From NCBI GenBank assembly GCA_905373605.1, contig CAJPTO010000009.1, positions 1-28,702 on the forward strand: a stretch of 28,702 nucleotides of DNA. Reading direction: 5' to 3'. The DNA comes from an uncultured Prevotella sp. Lineage in GTDB: Bacteria; Bacteroidota; Bacteroidia; Bacteroidales; Bacteroidaceae. Positions 8,548-16,573 of the stretch are shown one piece after another (the first letter of the stretch is position 1; every line of letters begins with the position of its first letter). Made by a program: the position numbers and the translations under genes. The notes beneath the pieces were generated by a model. It was not told where the DNA came from and searched no databases. It saw only the letters and a list, made by a program, of their open reading frames with translations.

Positions 8548-9735
8548 ATGTACAAATCGATATATCTTAAGAAAGGAAAAGAAGAAAGTTTAAGGCGTTT
8601 TCACCCTTGGGTGTTCTCTGGTGCCATCAGTCATCTTGCCGAAAAAGGCGAGATAGGCGAAGGAGAACTGGTGCGCGTGCTCACCAACGAGGGCGATTTC
8701 ATCGCCGTGGGGCATTACCAAATAGGCTCAATTGCCGTGCGTGTGCTGTCGTTTAAGGATATTGAAATCAACGCCGACTTCTGGCAGTCGCGCCTCGCAT
8801 CAGCCCTCAATGCGCGTCTGGCCATAGGCATTGCCAACAAAGCGGATAACGACACCTACCGCTTGGTGCATGGCGAAGGCGACAACCTGCCTGGACTAAT
8901 CATCGATTGTTACGGCAAAACGGCCGTGATGCAGGCACATAGTGTGGGGATGCACCTCGCCCGACACGAGATTTGCCAAGCATTGGTCGCCACTTTGGGC
9001 ACGCGTATTGAGAATGTGTACTACAAAAGCGACACAACGCTCCCCTTCAAAGCCGAACTGGGACAAGAGAACGAGTTCATCTACGGCGGCAGTGAGGACA
9101 ACAAAGGCATGGAAAATGGGCTACTTTTTCACGTTGACTGGCTCAAAGGGCAGAAGACGGGCTTCTTTATCGACCAGCGCGACAATCGTTCTTTGCTCGA
9201 AAAATACGCCAATGGCAAGAGCGTTCTCAACATGTTTTGCTACACAGGCGGTTTTTCGGTATATGCCATGCGCGGCAATGCCAAGCTCGTTCACTCGGTA
9301 GACAGCAGCGCAAAGGCCATCGAACTGACCAACCAAAACGTGGAATTGAACTTTCCCAACGACAAACGGCACGAGGCTTTCTGCGAAGATGCATTCAAAT
9401 TCTTAAACGCCAACGAGAACAAGTACGACCTCATCGTGCTGGACCCGCCCGCTTTTGCCAAACATCGCGGCGCACTTCACAATGCCCTTAAAGGCTATAC
9501 GCGTCTCAACGCCAAGGGGTTCGAATGCATTAAGCCTGGCGGTCTGCTCTTCACCTTCAGCTGCAGTCAAGTGGTTACCAAAGACCAGTTCCGCAATGCC
9601 GTGTTCACTGCAGCCGCACAAGCAGGAAGGAAGGTACGCATCTTGCACCAATTGCATCAACCGGCCGACCATCCCATCAACATTTACCACCCCGAAGGCG
9701 AATATTTAAAGGGACTTGTGTTGTACGTGGAATGA
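8548..9735 (+). CDS. RlmI-like 23S rRNA (cytosine-C5)-methyltransferase
   Basis: This 395-residue class I SAM methyltransferase has an N-terminal PUA domain, as in RlmI, which makes m5C1962 in 23S rRNA. The PUA part (about 1-75) starts MYKSIYLKKGKEESLRRFHP, continuing WVFSGAI. The central part contains FFIDQRDNR at 207-214. The SAM site reads LNMFCYTGGFSVYA at 227-240. Motif IV is LDPPAFAK at 298-305. The motif FSCS at 337-340 carries the Cys expected in catalysis. The next ORF, tilS, starts 31 bases downstream, so two RNA-modification genes are paired. Family assignment is firm. The exact rRNA position is inherited from E. coli RlmI and not shown by the sequence. Confidence 0.9.
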   Translation: MYKSIYLKKGKEESLRRFHPWVFSGAISHLAEKGEIGEGELVRVLTNEGDFIAVGHYQIGSIAVRVLSFKDIEINADFWQSRLASALNARLAIGIANKADNDTYRLVHGEGDNLPGLIIDCYGKTAVMQAHSVGMHLARHEICQALVATLGTRIENVYYKSDTTLPFKAELGQENEFIYGGSEDNKGMENGLLFHVDWLKGQKTGFFIDQRDNRSLLEKYANGKSVLNMFCYTGGFSVYAMRGNAKLVHSVDSSAKAIELTNQNVELNFPNDKRHEAFCEDAFKFLNANENKYDLIVLDPPAFAKHRGALHNALKGYTRLNAKGFECIKPGGLLFTFSCSQVVTKDQFRNAVFTAAAQAGRKVRILHQLHQPADHPINIYHPEGEYLKGLVLYVE

Positions 9736-9766
9736 ACGCCCCACCCTTTCACCCACCATTACACGC

Positions 9767-11152
9767 ATGAAGAGAATTGAAAAAGCGGTTAGCGACTACA
9801 TCTCCCACCACGACTTAATGCGCTTCAGTGGGCGATACCTCGTTGCCCTGTCTGGCGGAGCCGACAGTGTGGCGCTCTTGCGCATGCTCTTGCGCTTGGG
9901 ATACAACATCGAAGCCGTACATTGCAATTTCAAGTTGCGCGGCGAAGAGGCGTTTCGCGACGAGGCATTTTGCAAAAACCTGTGCCAAGAGCATGGCGTG
10001 CCGTTCCACACCGTGCATTTCGACACGGCCGAATATGCCGCCTTGCACAAGATTAGCATCGAGATGGCCGCACGCGAACTGCGCTACAACCACTTCGAAA
10101 AGTTGAGAAACGACCTCGACATGCAGGGCGTTTGCGTGGCACACCACAAAGACGACAACGTGGAAACAATGCTCATCAACCTGCTAAGGGGTACAGGCAT
10201 GAACGGTTTAACGGGAATGAAGCCGCGAAACGGATATGTGGTGCGCCCATTGCTCAACGTTTCGCACAAGCAACTGCTGGATTACCTGCATGCGTTGGGG
10301 CAAGAATATGTTACCGACAGCACCAACCTTGCCACCGACTTCACGCGAAACAAAATCAGGCTCTCGCTCATCCCGTTGCTAACAGAAATCAACCGCGCGT
10401 CGACAAGCAACATTGCGAAGACAATAGAGCGGCTTTCCGAGGCAGAAAAGGTTTTCGACAACGCTCTTGAAAGATACGCAAACGATGTCCTTGTGCTGAA
10501 AGAAGAAACGCCAACATGGCGGTTGGGCATATCAATAGACAAACTCCAGCAAACGCCTTCGCCCGAATATGTGCTGTTCAGCATCATACATCCCCTCGGA
10601 TTTACGTCTGCACAGATTGAACAGATTGCGCAAAGCCAAAAGCTGCAAACGGGTAAATTGTGGCAATCGGGCACGCACACGCTTGTGGTCGACAGGCAAA
10701 TGTTGTTGGTAGAGCCTTCAATGCCAGCCAAAGAATTGGCTCGCACGCTTCGCATCCCCGAAGAAGGCCTCTATGTTTTCGACTCAAACGTGCGCATTAG
10801 GGTGAGTAAAGGTGTGAAAGACAATAGTTTCTCGCCTAGCAAAACCTCACGCCGCGTGCACCTTGACATGAAAAAAATTGCCTTCCCGCTTACGCTTAGG
10901 CACCTTAAAACGGCCGATCGCTTCATTCCTTTTGGCATGAGAAGTGCCAAGTTGGTAAGCGATTACCTTACTGACAGGAAACGTTCATACTTCGAACGCC
11001 AACGGCAGTTGGTTCTCGTTGATGCCAACGACACATTGTTGTGGCTCGTTGGCGAACGCATAGACAACCGGTTTAGAATAACCGAACGAACAACCAACTT
11101 TTTACAACTAGAGTATATCGACTCTCTCTCGGCTAGCGAACCCCTGCCTTAG
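9767..11152 (+). CDS. tilS: tRNA(Ile)-lysidine synthase TilS
   Basis: TilS uses ATP and lysine to convert C34 of the tRNA-Ile CAU anticodon to lysidine, which makes it read AUA; it is essential in most bacteria. The protein has 461 residues. The PP-loop SGGADS is at 29-34, followed by NFKLRGEEAFRDEAFC and the HHKDDNVETML segment typical of TilS. The C-terminal domains are present, with FIPFGMRSAKLVSDYLTDRK near the end. The frame also opens upstream at a TTG (9716) inside the preceding gene. ATG 9767 (MKRIEKAVSDYISHHDL) is preferred because it starts at the family N-terminus and avoids overlap. It lies 31 bases after the RlmI-like gene. Confidence 0.95.
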   Translation: MKRIEKAVSDYISHHDLMRFSGRYLVALSGGADSVALLRMLLRLGYNIEAVHCNFKLRGEEAFRDEAFCKNLCQEHGVPFHTVHFDTAEYAALHKISIEMAARELRYNHFEKLRNDLDMQGVCVAHHKDDNVETMLINLLRGTGMNGLTGMKPRNGYVVRPLLNVSHKQLLDYLHALGQEYVTDSTNLATDFTRNKIRLSLIPLLTEINRASTSNIAKTIERLSEAEKVFDNALERYANDVLVLKEETPTWRLGISIDKLQQTPSPEYVLFSIIHPLGFTSAQIEQIAQSQKLQTGKLWQSGTHTLVVDRQMLLVEPSMPAKELARTLRIPEEGLYVFDSNVRIRVSKGVKDNSFSPSKTSRRVHLDMKKIAFPLTLRHLKTADRFIPFGMRSAKLVSDYLTDRKRSYFERQRQLVLVDANDTLLWLVGERIDNRFRITERTTNFLQLEYIDSLSASEPLP

Positions 11153-11284
11153 ACCTCTACACGAAGGATAAGTGGCTTAAGGACTGCGTGTTCGCTTAAT
11201 TCTCTAAACACAAATTCATCCAATCAACCTGGCACAGACAAGGCCAAAGCCGATTGGGAACAACAATCTTCAAACCGAAAGACA

Positions 11285-12013
11285 ATGAAAAAGGCTATTG
11301 TTATGGGCGCATCCTCGGGCATTGGCTATGCCATTGCCAAGCGCCTCATTGAAGAAGGCTGGATGGTGGGCGTTTCGGCACGCCGCTTAGAACAGCTAGA
11401 AACCTTGAAGCAACTCGCTCCCGACAGGGTCATTGCGCAGCGCATAGACATCACCGACAGCGAAGCGACAACACCTCTTGCACAACTCATCGACGGCTTG
11501 GGCGGAGTTGACCTCTATTTTCACGCCTCGGGCATCGGCAAGCAAAACCCATTGCTCGACGAAAACATCGAGCAAGCCACACTAGCCACCAACGTAATGG
11601 GCTTCGCGCGCATGGTAGACTCCGTTTTTAACCACATGGCGCAGAACAACGGCGGCCACATCGCCGTGGTTTCATCTGTTGCTGGCACCAAAGGCATTGG
11701 CAGTGTGACATCCTACAGTGCATCTAAAGCGTTCCAAAGCACTTATATGCAGGCCTTAGACCAATTGGCAGTGAAGCGCGGATTGCCCATCATTTTCACC
11801 GACATTAGGCCTGGTTTCGTTGACACGCCCATCCTAACGGGCGACAGCTACCCCATGTTGATGACAGTAGACTATGTTGCCGACCGCATCATGCGTGCGC
11901 TAAAGCGCAAGAAGCGCGTGCGAATTATCGACTGGCGATACCGCCTGATGGTGCGCATTTGGCGCATGATACCCAATTGCATCTGGCGAAAGGCTAAGAT
12001 AGGAAAGGCCTAG
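11285..12013 (+). CDS. Short-chain dehydrogenase/reductase (SDR)
   Basis: This is a 242-residue NAD(P)-dependent oxidoreductase of the classical SDR family. It has the cofactor motif GASSGIG at 8-14, Asn103 (ATNVMG), Ser130/131 in VVSSVAG, and the catalytic Tyr144 and Lys148 in SYSASKAF. Arg33-Arg34 after the second strand (SARRLEQL) suggests preference for NADP(H). The C-terminus is basic (RALKRKKRVRIIDWRYRLMV) with a run of Trp and Arg residues, which may associate with membrane. The substrate cannot be predicted. It lies 132 bases after tilS with no evident promoter. Confidence 0.88.
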   Translation: MKKAIVMGASSGIGYAIAKRLIEEGWMVGVSARRLEQLETLKQLAPDRVIAQRIDITDSEATTPLAQLIDGLGGVDLYFHASGIGKQNPLLDENIEQATLATNVMGFARMVDSVFNHMAQNNGGHIAVVSSVAGTKGIGSVTSYSASKAFQSTYMQALDQLAVKRGLPIIFTDIRPGFVDTPILTGDSYPMLMTVDYVADRIMRALKRKKRVRIIDWRYRLMVRIWRMIPNCIWRKAKIGKA

Positions 12014-12041
12014 AGAAGGGATGTGAGTTGTTGAACTGTGT

Positions 12042-12102
12042 GTTTCTGAGTTTGTGAGCCTTTACCTCCATGCGCCACTAAAAGCTTGCAAACTCAGGAA
12101 AC
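12042..12102. repeat. Interrupted inverted repeat after the SDR gene
   Basis: TGAGTTTG at 12047-12054 pairs with CAAACTCA at 12089-12096. The pairing extends outward as GTTTC (12042-12046) with GAAAC (12098-12102), with one bulged base. The loop is about 34 bases. There is no T run, so it is not a standard terminator. It lies 28 bases after the SDR stop and about 48 bases before the exporter's -7 box. Confidence 0.45.
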
Positions 12103-12149
12103 CACTCAAATAAGCCAAACAAAAGCAAACATGTTTGGTTTGTTTTTAT

Positions 12150-12157
12150 TAACTTTG
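12150..12157 (+). promoter_or_regulatory. Putative promoter of the ThrE-type exporter gene, -7 box
   Basis: TAACTTTG matches TAnnTTTG exactly. TTTG occurs at 12134-12137 and 12139-12142, closer than the usual 19-20 bases, so the -33 element is uncertain. Transcription from here would give a leader of about 40 bases before the ATG at 12206. Confidence 0.5.
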
Positions 12158-12205
12158 CAAACGTTTCAGGAGATAACAAAATAAACAAATAGTTTAACAA
12201 AAACA

Positions 12206-13621
12206 ATGAACACTGAAGAAAACCAACAGGTTGAGCCCAGGAAACTATTGCGAAGAAAGCTAGACTTATTGCTTCGCACAGGTAAAATTCTCGTAGAAAG
12301 TTCGGCAGACACTAGCCGCATCATGCGCAACATGCTGCGAACGGCAGCCTATCTGGGTCTTAGCGAAGAACACTTGCACATTCACATCACCTACAACATG
12401 CTGATGGTTAACTTCAGCGATGGCACACATTCGTTTTCGAAGTTCCAGCGTTGCGACAAGCACGGCATAGAGATGCGCGCCATTTCAGACATTAGTAAGC
12501 TCTCGTGGAGTGCCATCCGGGAAGACTATTCGCTGGACCGTTACGAAGAAGAACTCAACCGCATTGCCCACCGCAAACGCAGTTACACCCCTTGGCAGGT
12601 GGCCATTGCCGCAGGTTTTGCCTGTGGTGGCTTCTGTGTGCAGTTCGGTTGCGACTGGACGGCTTTCTTTTACGCATCAATAGCGGCAGCCTTGGGATTC
12701 CGTTTGCGCACAAAGCTCAACGAGATTGGCTCAAACGGCTATGCCAACATTGCCGTTGGGGCATTCGTTGCCACCATCATAGCCTGGCTGTTTGGTACGT
12801 TTGCCAACTCGCAATGGTTGGCCGAGTCGCCCCAATGGCTTGCTGAAACCCTGCAAACAGGCACACCTTGGCATCCGCTCATGGCCTGTACGCTCTTCCT
12901 TGTGCCAGGCGTACCAATCATCAACTTCGTCAACGATGTGCTAGACAACAACATCGAAGTGGGCATTATCCGAGGTATTAATACCATTATCATCGTTGCC
13001 GCTATGGCTTTCGGCATCGTTTTGGCCATACACGTGTGTGGAATAGACAACTTTGTGAAAGACCTTAGCATGACGCCCAAACACGATTATTGGGAGTATG
13101 CCTTAGCGGCAGCCATCTCTGCTATGGGCTTTGCCACCATTTATAACTTCCCACCCAAGCGTCTTTGGGTGTTGGCACTAGGCGGAATAGTAGCCATTTG
13201 CACCCGAAACCTTGTCAGCTTGGGCGCAAGCAACGGCAATATCGGCCTCGACCTAGGTCCTGTGCTCGGTTCGTTGGTGGGTGCATCGCTGGTTAGCATC
13301 ATTTACATCAAGGTGGTGCATTGGGTACATCAGCCCCACCAGTGCCTATCCATCCCCACGGTAATCCCGATGATACCAGGCGTTTTGATGTATCGGTGTC
13401 TCTTTGCACTGCTAGACATGCATGGCGTTGTTGGCGAACTCACCGCTGCCATGACCAATGGCATACGTGCTTCGCTCATTGTGCTGTGCATTGCAATAGG
13501 CGTAGCCATCCCCAACATCTTCGCAAGAAAATGGATTGCGCCAAACAGGCAACGCAAACTCAAACGAATGATTGAAGAACGCAAGGCTCGAGGAAAGTTT
13601 GTGGACCTTGCAACGGTTTAA
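12206..13621 (+). CDS. Threonine/serine exporter family membrane protein (ThrE-type fusion)
   Basis: This is a 471-residue protein. A cytoplasmic N-terminal region (about 1-130) carries the conserved ThrE-like start LLLRTGKILVESSADTSRI and continues to HIHITYNMLMVNFSDGTHS. About ten membrane segments follow in two blocks. The first runs from WQVAIAAGFACGGFCVQFG to about residue 290, and the second from YALAAAISAMGFATIYNF to the end. This corresponds to the fused ThrE plus ThrE_2 arrangement; in many bacteria the two parts are separate genes. Corynebacterium ThrE exports threonine and serine; the substrate here is inferred only. The gene stands alone with its own -7 box and a hairpin 12 bases after its stop. 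Confidence 0.85.
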   Translation: MNTEENQQVEPRKLLRRKLDLLLRTGKILVESSADTSRIMRNMLRTAAYLGLSEEHLHIHITYNMLMVNFSDGTHSFSKFQRCDKHGIEMRAISDISKLSWSAIREDYSLDRYEEELNRIAHRKRSYTPWQVAIAAGFACGGFCVQFGCDWTAFFYASIAAALGFRLRTKLNEIGSNGYANIAVGAFVATIIAWLFGTFANSQWLAESPQWLAETLQTGTPWHPLMACTLFLVPGVPIINFVNDVLDNNIEVGIIRGINTIIIVAAMAFGIVLAIHVCGIDNFVKDLSMTPKHDYWEYALAAAISAMGFATIYNFPPKRLWVLALGGIVAICTRNLVSLGASNGNIGLDLGPVLGSLVGASLVSIIYIKVVHWVHQPHQCLSIPTVIPMIPGVLMYRCLFALLDMHGVVGELTAAMTNGIRASLIVLCIAIGVAIPNIFARKWIAPNRQRKLKRMIEERKARGKFVDLATV

Positions 13622-13632
13622 ATTTTAACTTT

Positions 13633-13668
13633 TTGCCCACCGACTTTTCTTTAAGTCAGTGGGCAATT
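13633..13668 (+). terminator. Hairpin after the ThrE-type gene, possible terminator
   Basis: TTGCCCACCGACTT and AAGTCAGTGGGCAA pair as a 14-base stem with one C-A mismatch around a 6-base loop, directly after the stop codon. The following bases (TTTG) are a poor T run, so efficiency is uncertain. Confidence 0.6.
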
Positions 13669-13721
13669 TGCATGTTATATCCTCCTGATTATTCATGAAT
13701 GCCCTTCCATAAAACATTTTG

Positions 13722-13787
13722 CAGAAGGCTTTCTTATTGCATTTAGCATTGCTTTCCAATGCGCTTTACAAAGCCATTCGATGCATT
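13722..13787. repeat. Degenerate 22-base tandem units, family B (left block)
   Basis: Three weakly similar units start at 13722, 13744 and 13766, spaced exactly 22 bases. The second begins TAGCATTGCTTTCCAATG and the third ends GCCATTCGATG. They resemble the clearer units at 14051-14130. This is part of the 771-base gene-free stretch 13622-14393. Copies are diverged and the call rests on spacing plus shared GC-ATTCGATG words. Confidence 0.45.
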
Positions 13788-13883
13788 TTCATCGTCAAAG
13801 ATAATTTGCTCTAGGAAGATTGAAGCTGTTGAACGACAGCGCATTTCTACCTTTCTGTGCAGCTAACACTGGGCGATGGTTCA

Positions 13884-13990
13884 CTACAAGCTGCCTTGTA
13901 GCCACGCTACAAGAGCCTGGTAGCATCACTACAAGAGCCTTGTAGCCCCACTACAAGAGCCTGGTAGCCGCACTACAAGCGGCATTGTAC
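13884..13990. repeat. Five-unit palindromic tandem array, family A copy 1 (22-base period)
   Basis: Five units start at 13884, 13907, 13929, 13951 and 13973 (spacing 23, 22, 22, 22). Each has CTACAAG, a 3-4 base centre and CTTGTAG or CTGGTAG. The unit at 13929 is a perfect palindrome CTACAAG-AGC-CTTGTAG. Spacers between palindromes are about 5 bases and variable. The array sits between the exporter and groES. The same architecture recurs at 25371-25476. Confidence 0.85.
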
Positions 13991-14050
13991 TGACAAATAT
14001 GGTACATGATCGCTGACAAAAGAAGCTATAATGCCCATTCTTTCTGTCTA

Positions 14051-14130
14051 TAGCGAAGCTAATCGATGCACGTAGCCGCGCCATTCGATGTCCCTAGCAA
14101 AGCTATATGATGTGTTTAGGAAAGCAGCCT
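14051..14130. repeat. 22-base tandem units, family B (right block)
   Basis: Units start at 14051, 14073, 14095 and, weakly, 14117, spaced exactly 22 bases. Two carry a TAGC-N3-GCTA palindrome followed by a GATG word (TAGCGAAGCTAATCGATG, TAGCAAAGCTATATGATG). The 14073 unit keeps TAGC and ATTCGATG but lacks the second arm. An open frame running across this block to 14376 is not considered a gene. Confidence 0.6.
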
Positions 14131-14337
14131 GCATACGAATGCGCACCAAAAGAATGTTTTCAGCCGAAAAAAACAAACACGCATTGCACCTTCTGTCGTC
14201 CATTTACTTCATTCGGCAGTAAAAGCACCCGTTCTAACAACGGCATGCCACAATGCCAAGACATGAAAAAGTGTCACAACAGACGTGACAAGATGTCAAG
14301 CCATGCGGGTTTGGCACGTTTTTCGTATAACAAACAA

Positions 14338-14376
14338 CGAACACTTGACATGAAGCGTTCGCAAAAAGATATTTAA
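14338..14376 (+). promoter_or_regulatory. Candidate groESL promoter with overlapping inverted-repeat operator
   Basis: CGAACACTT at 14338-14346 and AAGCGTTCG at 14353-14361 form a 9-base inverted repeat with one mismatch and a 6-base centre. The centre and left arm contain TTGACA at 14345-14350. GATATT (14368-14373) lies 17 bases after it, a sigma-70-like spacing. No TAnnTTTG box is seen before groES. No classical CIRCE element (TTAGCACTC-N9-GAGTGCTAA) is present. This is a position-based inference. Confidence 0.4.
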
Positions 14377-14393
14377 TTTAAAACTCAAATACA

Positions 14394-14663
14394 ATGAACA
14401 TTCAACCATTAGCAGACAGAGTGCTTGTTTTACCTGCCCCAGCTGAAGAGAAAGTGGGCGGCATCATCATCCCCGACACGGCTAAAGAAAAACCCCTGAA
14501 CGGTACTATCGTTGCCGTTGGAGAAGGAACAAAAGATGAAAAGATGATTCTTAAAGAGGGCGACAACGTGCTTTATGGCAAGTATGCTGGTACAGAACTG
14601 GAATACGAAGGCAAAAAATATTTGATGATGCGCCAAAGCGACGTGCTGGCCATCGTGAAATAA
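14394..14663 (+). CDS. groES: Co-chaperonin GroES (Hsp10)
   Basis: GroES forms the heptameric lid of the GroEL folding chamber in the cytoplasm. The protein has 89 residues and starts MNIQPLADRVLVLPAP. It has the mobile-loop region EEKVGGIIIPDTAKEKP at about 15-31, the GTIVAVGEGTKD segment, and the family ending YLMMRQSDVLAIVK. Length and motifs are normal for Bacteroidetes. groEL follows after 124 bases with no terminator between them, so the pair is a standard groESL operon. The leader contains the inverted repeat at 14338-14361. Confidence 0.97.
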   Translation: MNIQPLADRVLVLPAPAEEKVGGIIIPDTAKEKPLNGTIVAVGEGTKDEKMILKEGDNVLYGKYAGTELEYEGKKYLMMRQSDVLAIVK

Positions 14664-14787
14664 ATTGGCCTTTCGCTTGCCCAAATGTCATGGGTGGCTT
14701 AATACACCTTATTATATGACTACATATAAACGAGGGGGCGAGCATTTACTCCTTATCAAGAAATAACAACACAACAACAAAAATAAA

Positions 14788-16416
14788 ATGGCAAAAGAAA
14801 TTAAATTCGACATAGAAGCACGCGACCTGCTTAAGAATGGTGTAGACAAACTGGCTAACGCCGTTAAGGTTACACTTGGACCGAAAGGACGCAACGTGGT
14901 GATTGAAAAGAAATTCGGTGCACCACAAATCACTAAAGACGGTGTTACCGTTGCAAAGGAAGTGGAACTTGAAGACCACTTCGAGAACACTGGTGCGCAA
15001 CTCGTAAAGAGCGTTGCCTCGAAAACAGGTGACGATGCTGGAGATGGCACAACCACTGCCACCATTCTTGCACAAGCCATCGTTAACGAGGGCCTGAAGA
15101 ACGTAACGGCAGGTGCAAACCCTATGGACCTGAAGCGCGGTATTGACAAAGCAGTGAATGTTGTGGTGGACTACATCCGCGAAACAGCAGAACAGGTGGA
15201 CGACAATTACGACAAGATTGAACAAGTGGCCGCAGTAAGCGCCAACAATGATCCCGAAATAGGTAAGCTGCTGGCAGACGCCATGCGCAAGGTTAGCAAA
15301 GACGGCGTTATCACTATCGAAGAGAGCAAGAGCCGCGAAACGAGCATCGGTATCGTTGAGGGTATGCAGTTTGACAGGGGTTATCTTTCGGGTTACTTCG
15401 TTACGGACACCGACAAGATGGAGGCCGTAATGGAAAATCCATACATCCTTATCTACGACAAGAAGATTAGCAACCTCAAGGATTTCTTGCCTATCTTGCA
15501 GCCTGCTGCCGAAAGCGGACGCCCATTGCTCGTTATTGCCGAAGACGTTGACTCGGAAGCACTCACCACACTTGTGGTTAACCGTCTGCGCGGCGGACTG
15601 AAAATCTGCGCTGTTAAAGCTCCTGGCTTCGGCGACCGCCGCAAAGCCATGCTCGAAGACATCGCCGTGCTGACGGGCGGATTGGTAATCAGCGAAGAAA
15701 AAGGCCTCAAACTGGAGCAAGCCACACTCGAAATGATGGGTACTTGCGACAAAGTGGTTGTTTCGAAGGATAACACCACCATTGTTAACGGTGCTGGTGA
15801 CAAGCAAAACATCGCCGACCGCGTGGCCCAGATAAAGAACGAGATTGCCAACACCACCAGTTCGTACGACAAAGAGAAACTGCAAGAACGCTTGGCCAAG
15901 CTATCTGGCGGCGTTGCAGTGCTGTATGTGGGTGCCAACAGCGAGGTGGAGATGAAAGAAAAGAAAGACCGCGTTGACGACGCGCTGTGTGCAACGCGCG
16001 CTGCACTGGAAGAAGGTGTGGTTGCTGGCGGTAGCACAACCTATATTCGCGCGCTTGATGCACTCAAAGGCTTGAAAGGCGACAACGCCGACGAGCAAAC
16101 AGGCATCAACATTGTGGAACGCGCCATCGAAGAGCCGCTCCGACAAATTGTCATCAACGCTGGCGGCGAAGGCGCAGTAGTGGTTCAGAAGGTTCGTGAA
16201 GGCAAAGGCGACTTTGGCTACAACGCTCGCACCGATGCTTTTGAAGACATGCGCAAGGCAGGCATTATCGATCCCGCTAAAGTTGCGCGCGTGGCACTGG
16301 AGAACGCCGCATCAATTGCCGGAATGTTCTTAACCACCGAATGCCTTATTGTTGACAAGCCATCAGAAACTCCCGCAATGCCCATGGGCAATCCTGGCAT
16401 GGGAGGCATGATGTAA
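14788..16416 (+). CDS. groEL: Chaperonin GroEL (Hsp60)
   Basis: GroEL is the ATP-driven tetradecameric protein-folding chamber. The protein has 542 residues, the usual length. Seen are the start MAKEIKFDIEARDLLKNGVD, VTLGPKGRNVVIEKKFGAP, the ATP-site segment GDDAGDGTTTATILAQAIV at about 85-103, the apical segment FDRGYLSGYFVTDTDKMEA at about 194-212, and the C-terminal Gly-Met tail (PMGNPGMGGMM). There is no sign of truncation or of a second copy. A strong terminator begins 45 bases after the stop. Confidence 0.98.
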   Translation: MAKEIKFDIEARDLLKNGVDKLANAVKVTLGPKGRNVVIEKKFGAPQITKDGVTVAKEVELEDHFENTGAQLVKSVASKTGDDAGDGTTTATILAQAIVNEGLKNVTAGANPMDLKRGIDKAVNVVVDYIRETAEQVDDNYDKIEQVAAVSANNDPEIGKLLADAMRKVSKDGVITIEESKSRETSIGIVEGMQFDRGYLSGYFVTDTDKMEAVMENPYILIYDKKISNLKDFLPILQPAAESGRPLLVIAEDVDSEALTTLVVNRLRGGLKICAVKAPGFGDRRKAMLEDIAVLTGGLVISEEKGLKLEQATLEMMGTCDKVVVSKDNTTIVNGAGDKQNIADRVAQIKNEIANTTSSYDKEKLQERLAKLSGGVAVLYVGANSEVEMKEKKDRVDDALCATRAALEEGVVAGGSTTYIRALDALKGLKGDNADEQTGINIVERAIEEPLRQIVINAGGEGAVVVQKVREGKGDFGYNARTDAFEDMRKAGIIDPAKVARVALENAASIAGMFLTTECLIVDKPSETPAMPMGNPGMGGMM

Positions 16417-16461
16417 GATTGTTATAAAACGGCATAAAAATACGCTAAATTTACTAGTTTG

Positions 16462-16493
16462 AAAGGCGTTTATCTTCGGATAAACGCCTTTTT
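16462..16493 (+). terminator. groESL rho-independent terminator
   Basis: AAGGCGTTTATC-TTCG-GATAAACGCCTT is a perfect 12-base-pair stem with a TTCG tetraloop followed by a T run. It lies 45 bases after the groEL stop. Confidence 0.95.
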
Positions 16494-16536
16494 AGCTTTT
16501 CTTTGCACATTGATGTGATTTTTTAATGGTATTTCC

Positions 16537-16567
16537 TTTGTAGTTTGCCAATTGTTGCCTAAATTTG
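16537..16567 (+). promoter_or_regulatory. Consensus Bacteroidetes promoter with no gene directly after it
   Basis: TTTG at 16537-16540, 19 bases, then TAAATTTG at 16560-16567: an exact TTTG-N19-TAnnTTTG match. The predicted transcription start is near 16574. The transcript meets a strong terminator at 16661-16693, so this promoter most likely drives the candidate RNA below. Confidence 0.7.
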
Positions 16568-16573
16568 CAAGTG

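Noticed and set aside
9716..9766. Longer tilS start at a TTG inside the RlmI-like gene
   Set aside because: The extra 17 residues overlap the preceding gene and do not resemble the TilS N-terminus; ATG 9767 fits the family.
13884..13990. CRISPR array
   Set aside because: The repeats are short palindromes with 5-base spacers and no spacers of 30 or so bases, and no cas genes are nearby.
14310..14330. Sigma-54-like TGGCACG sequence before groES
   Set aside because: The GG dinucleotide is followed at the right distance by GT instead of GC, and the -12 element does not match.
14107..14376. 89-codon plus-strand frame before groES
   Set aside because: It crosses the 22-base repeat block and the groESL promoter region, is rich in Cys, Lys and Asn in no recognisable pattern, and ends 17 bases before groES. 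Chance ORF.
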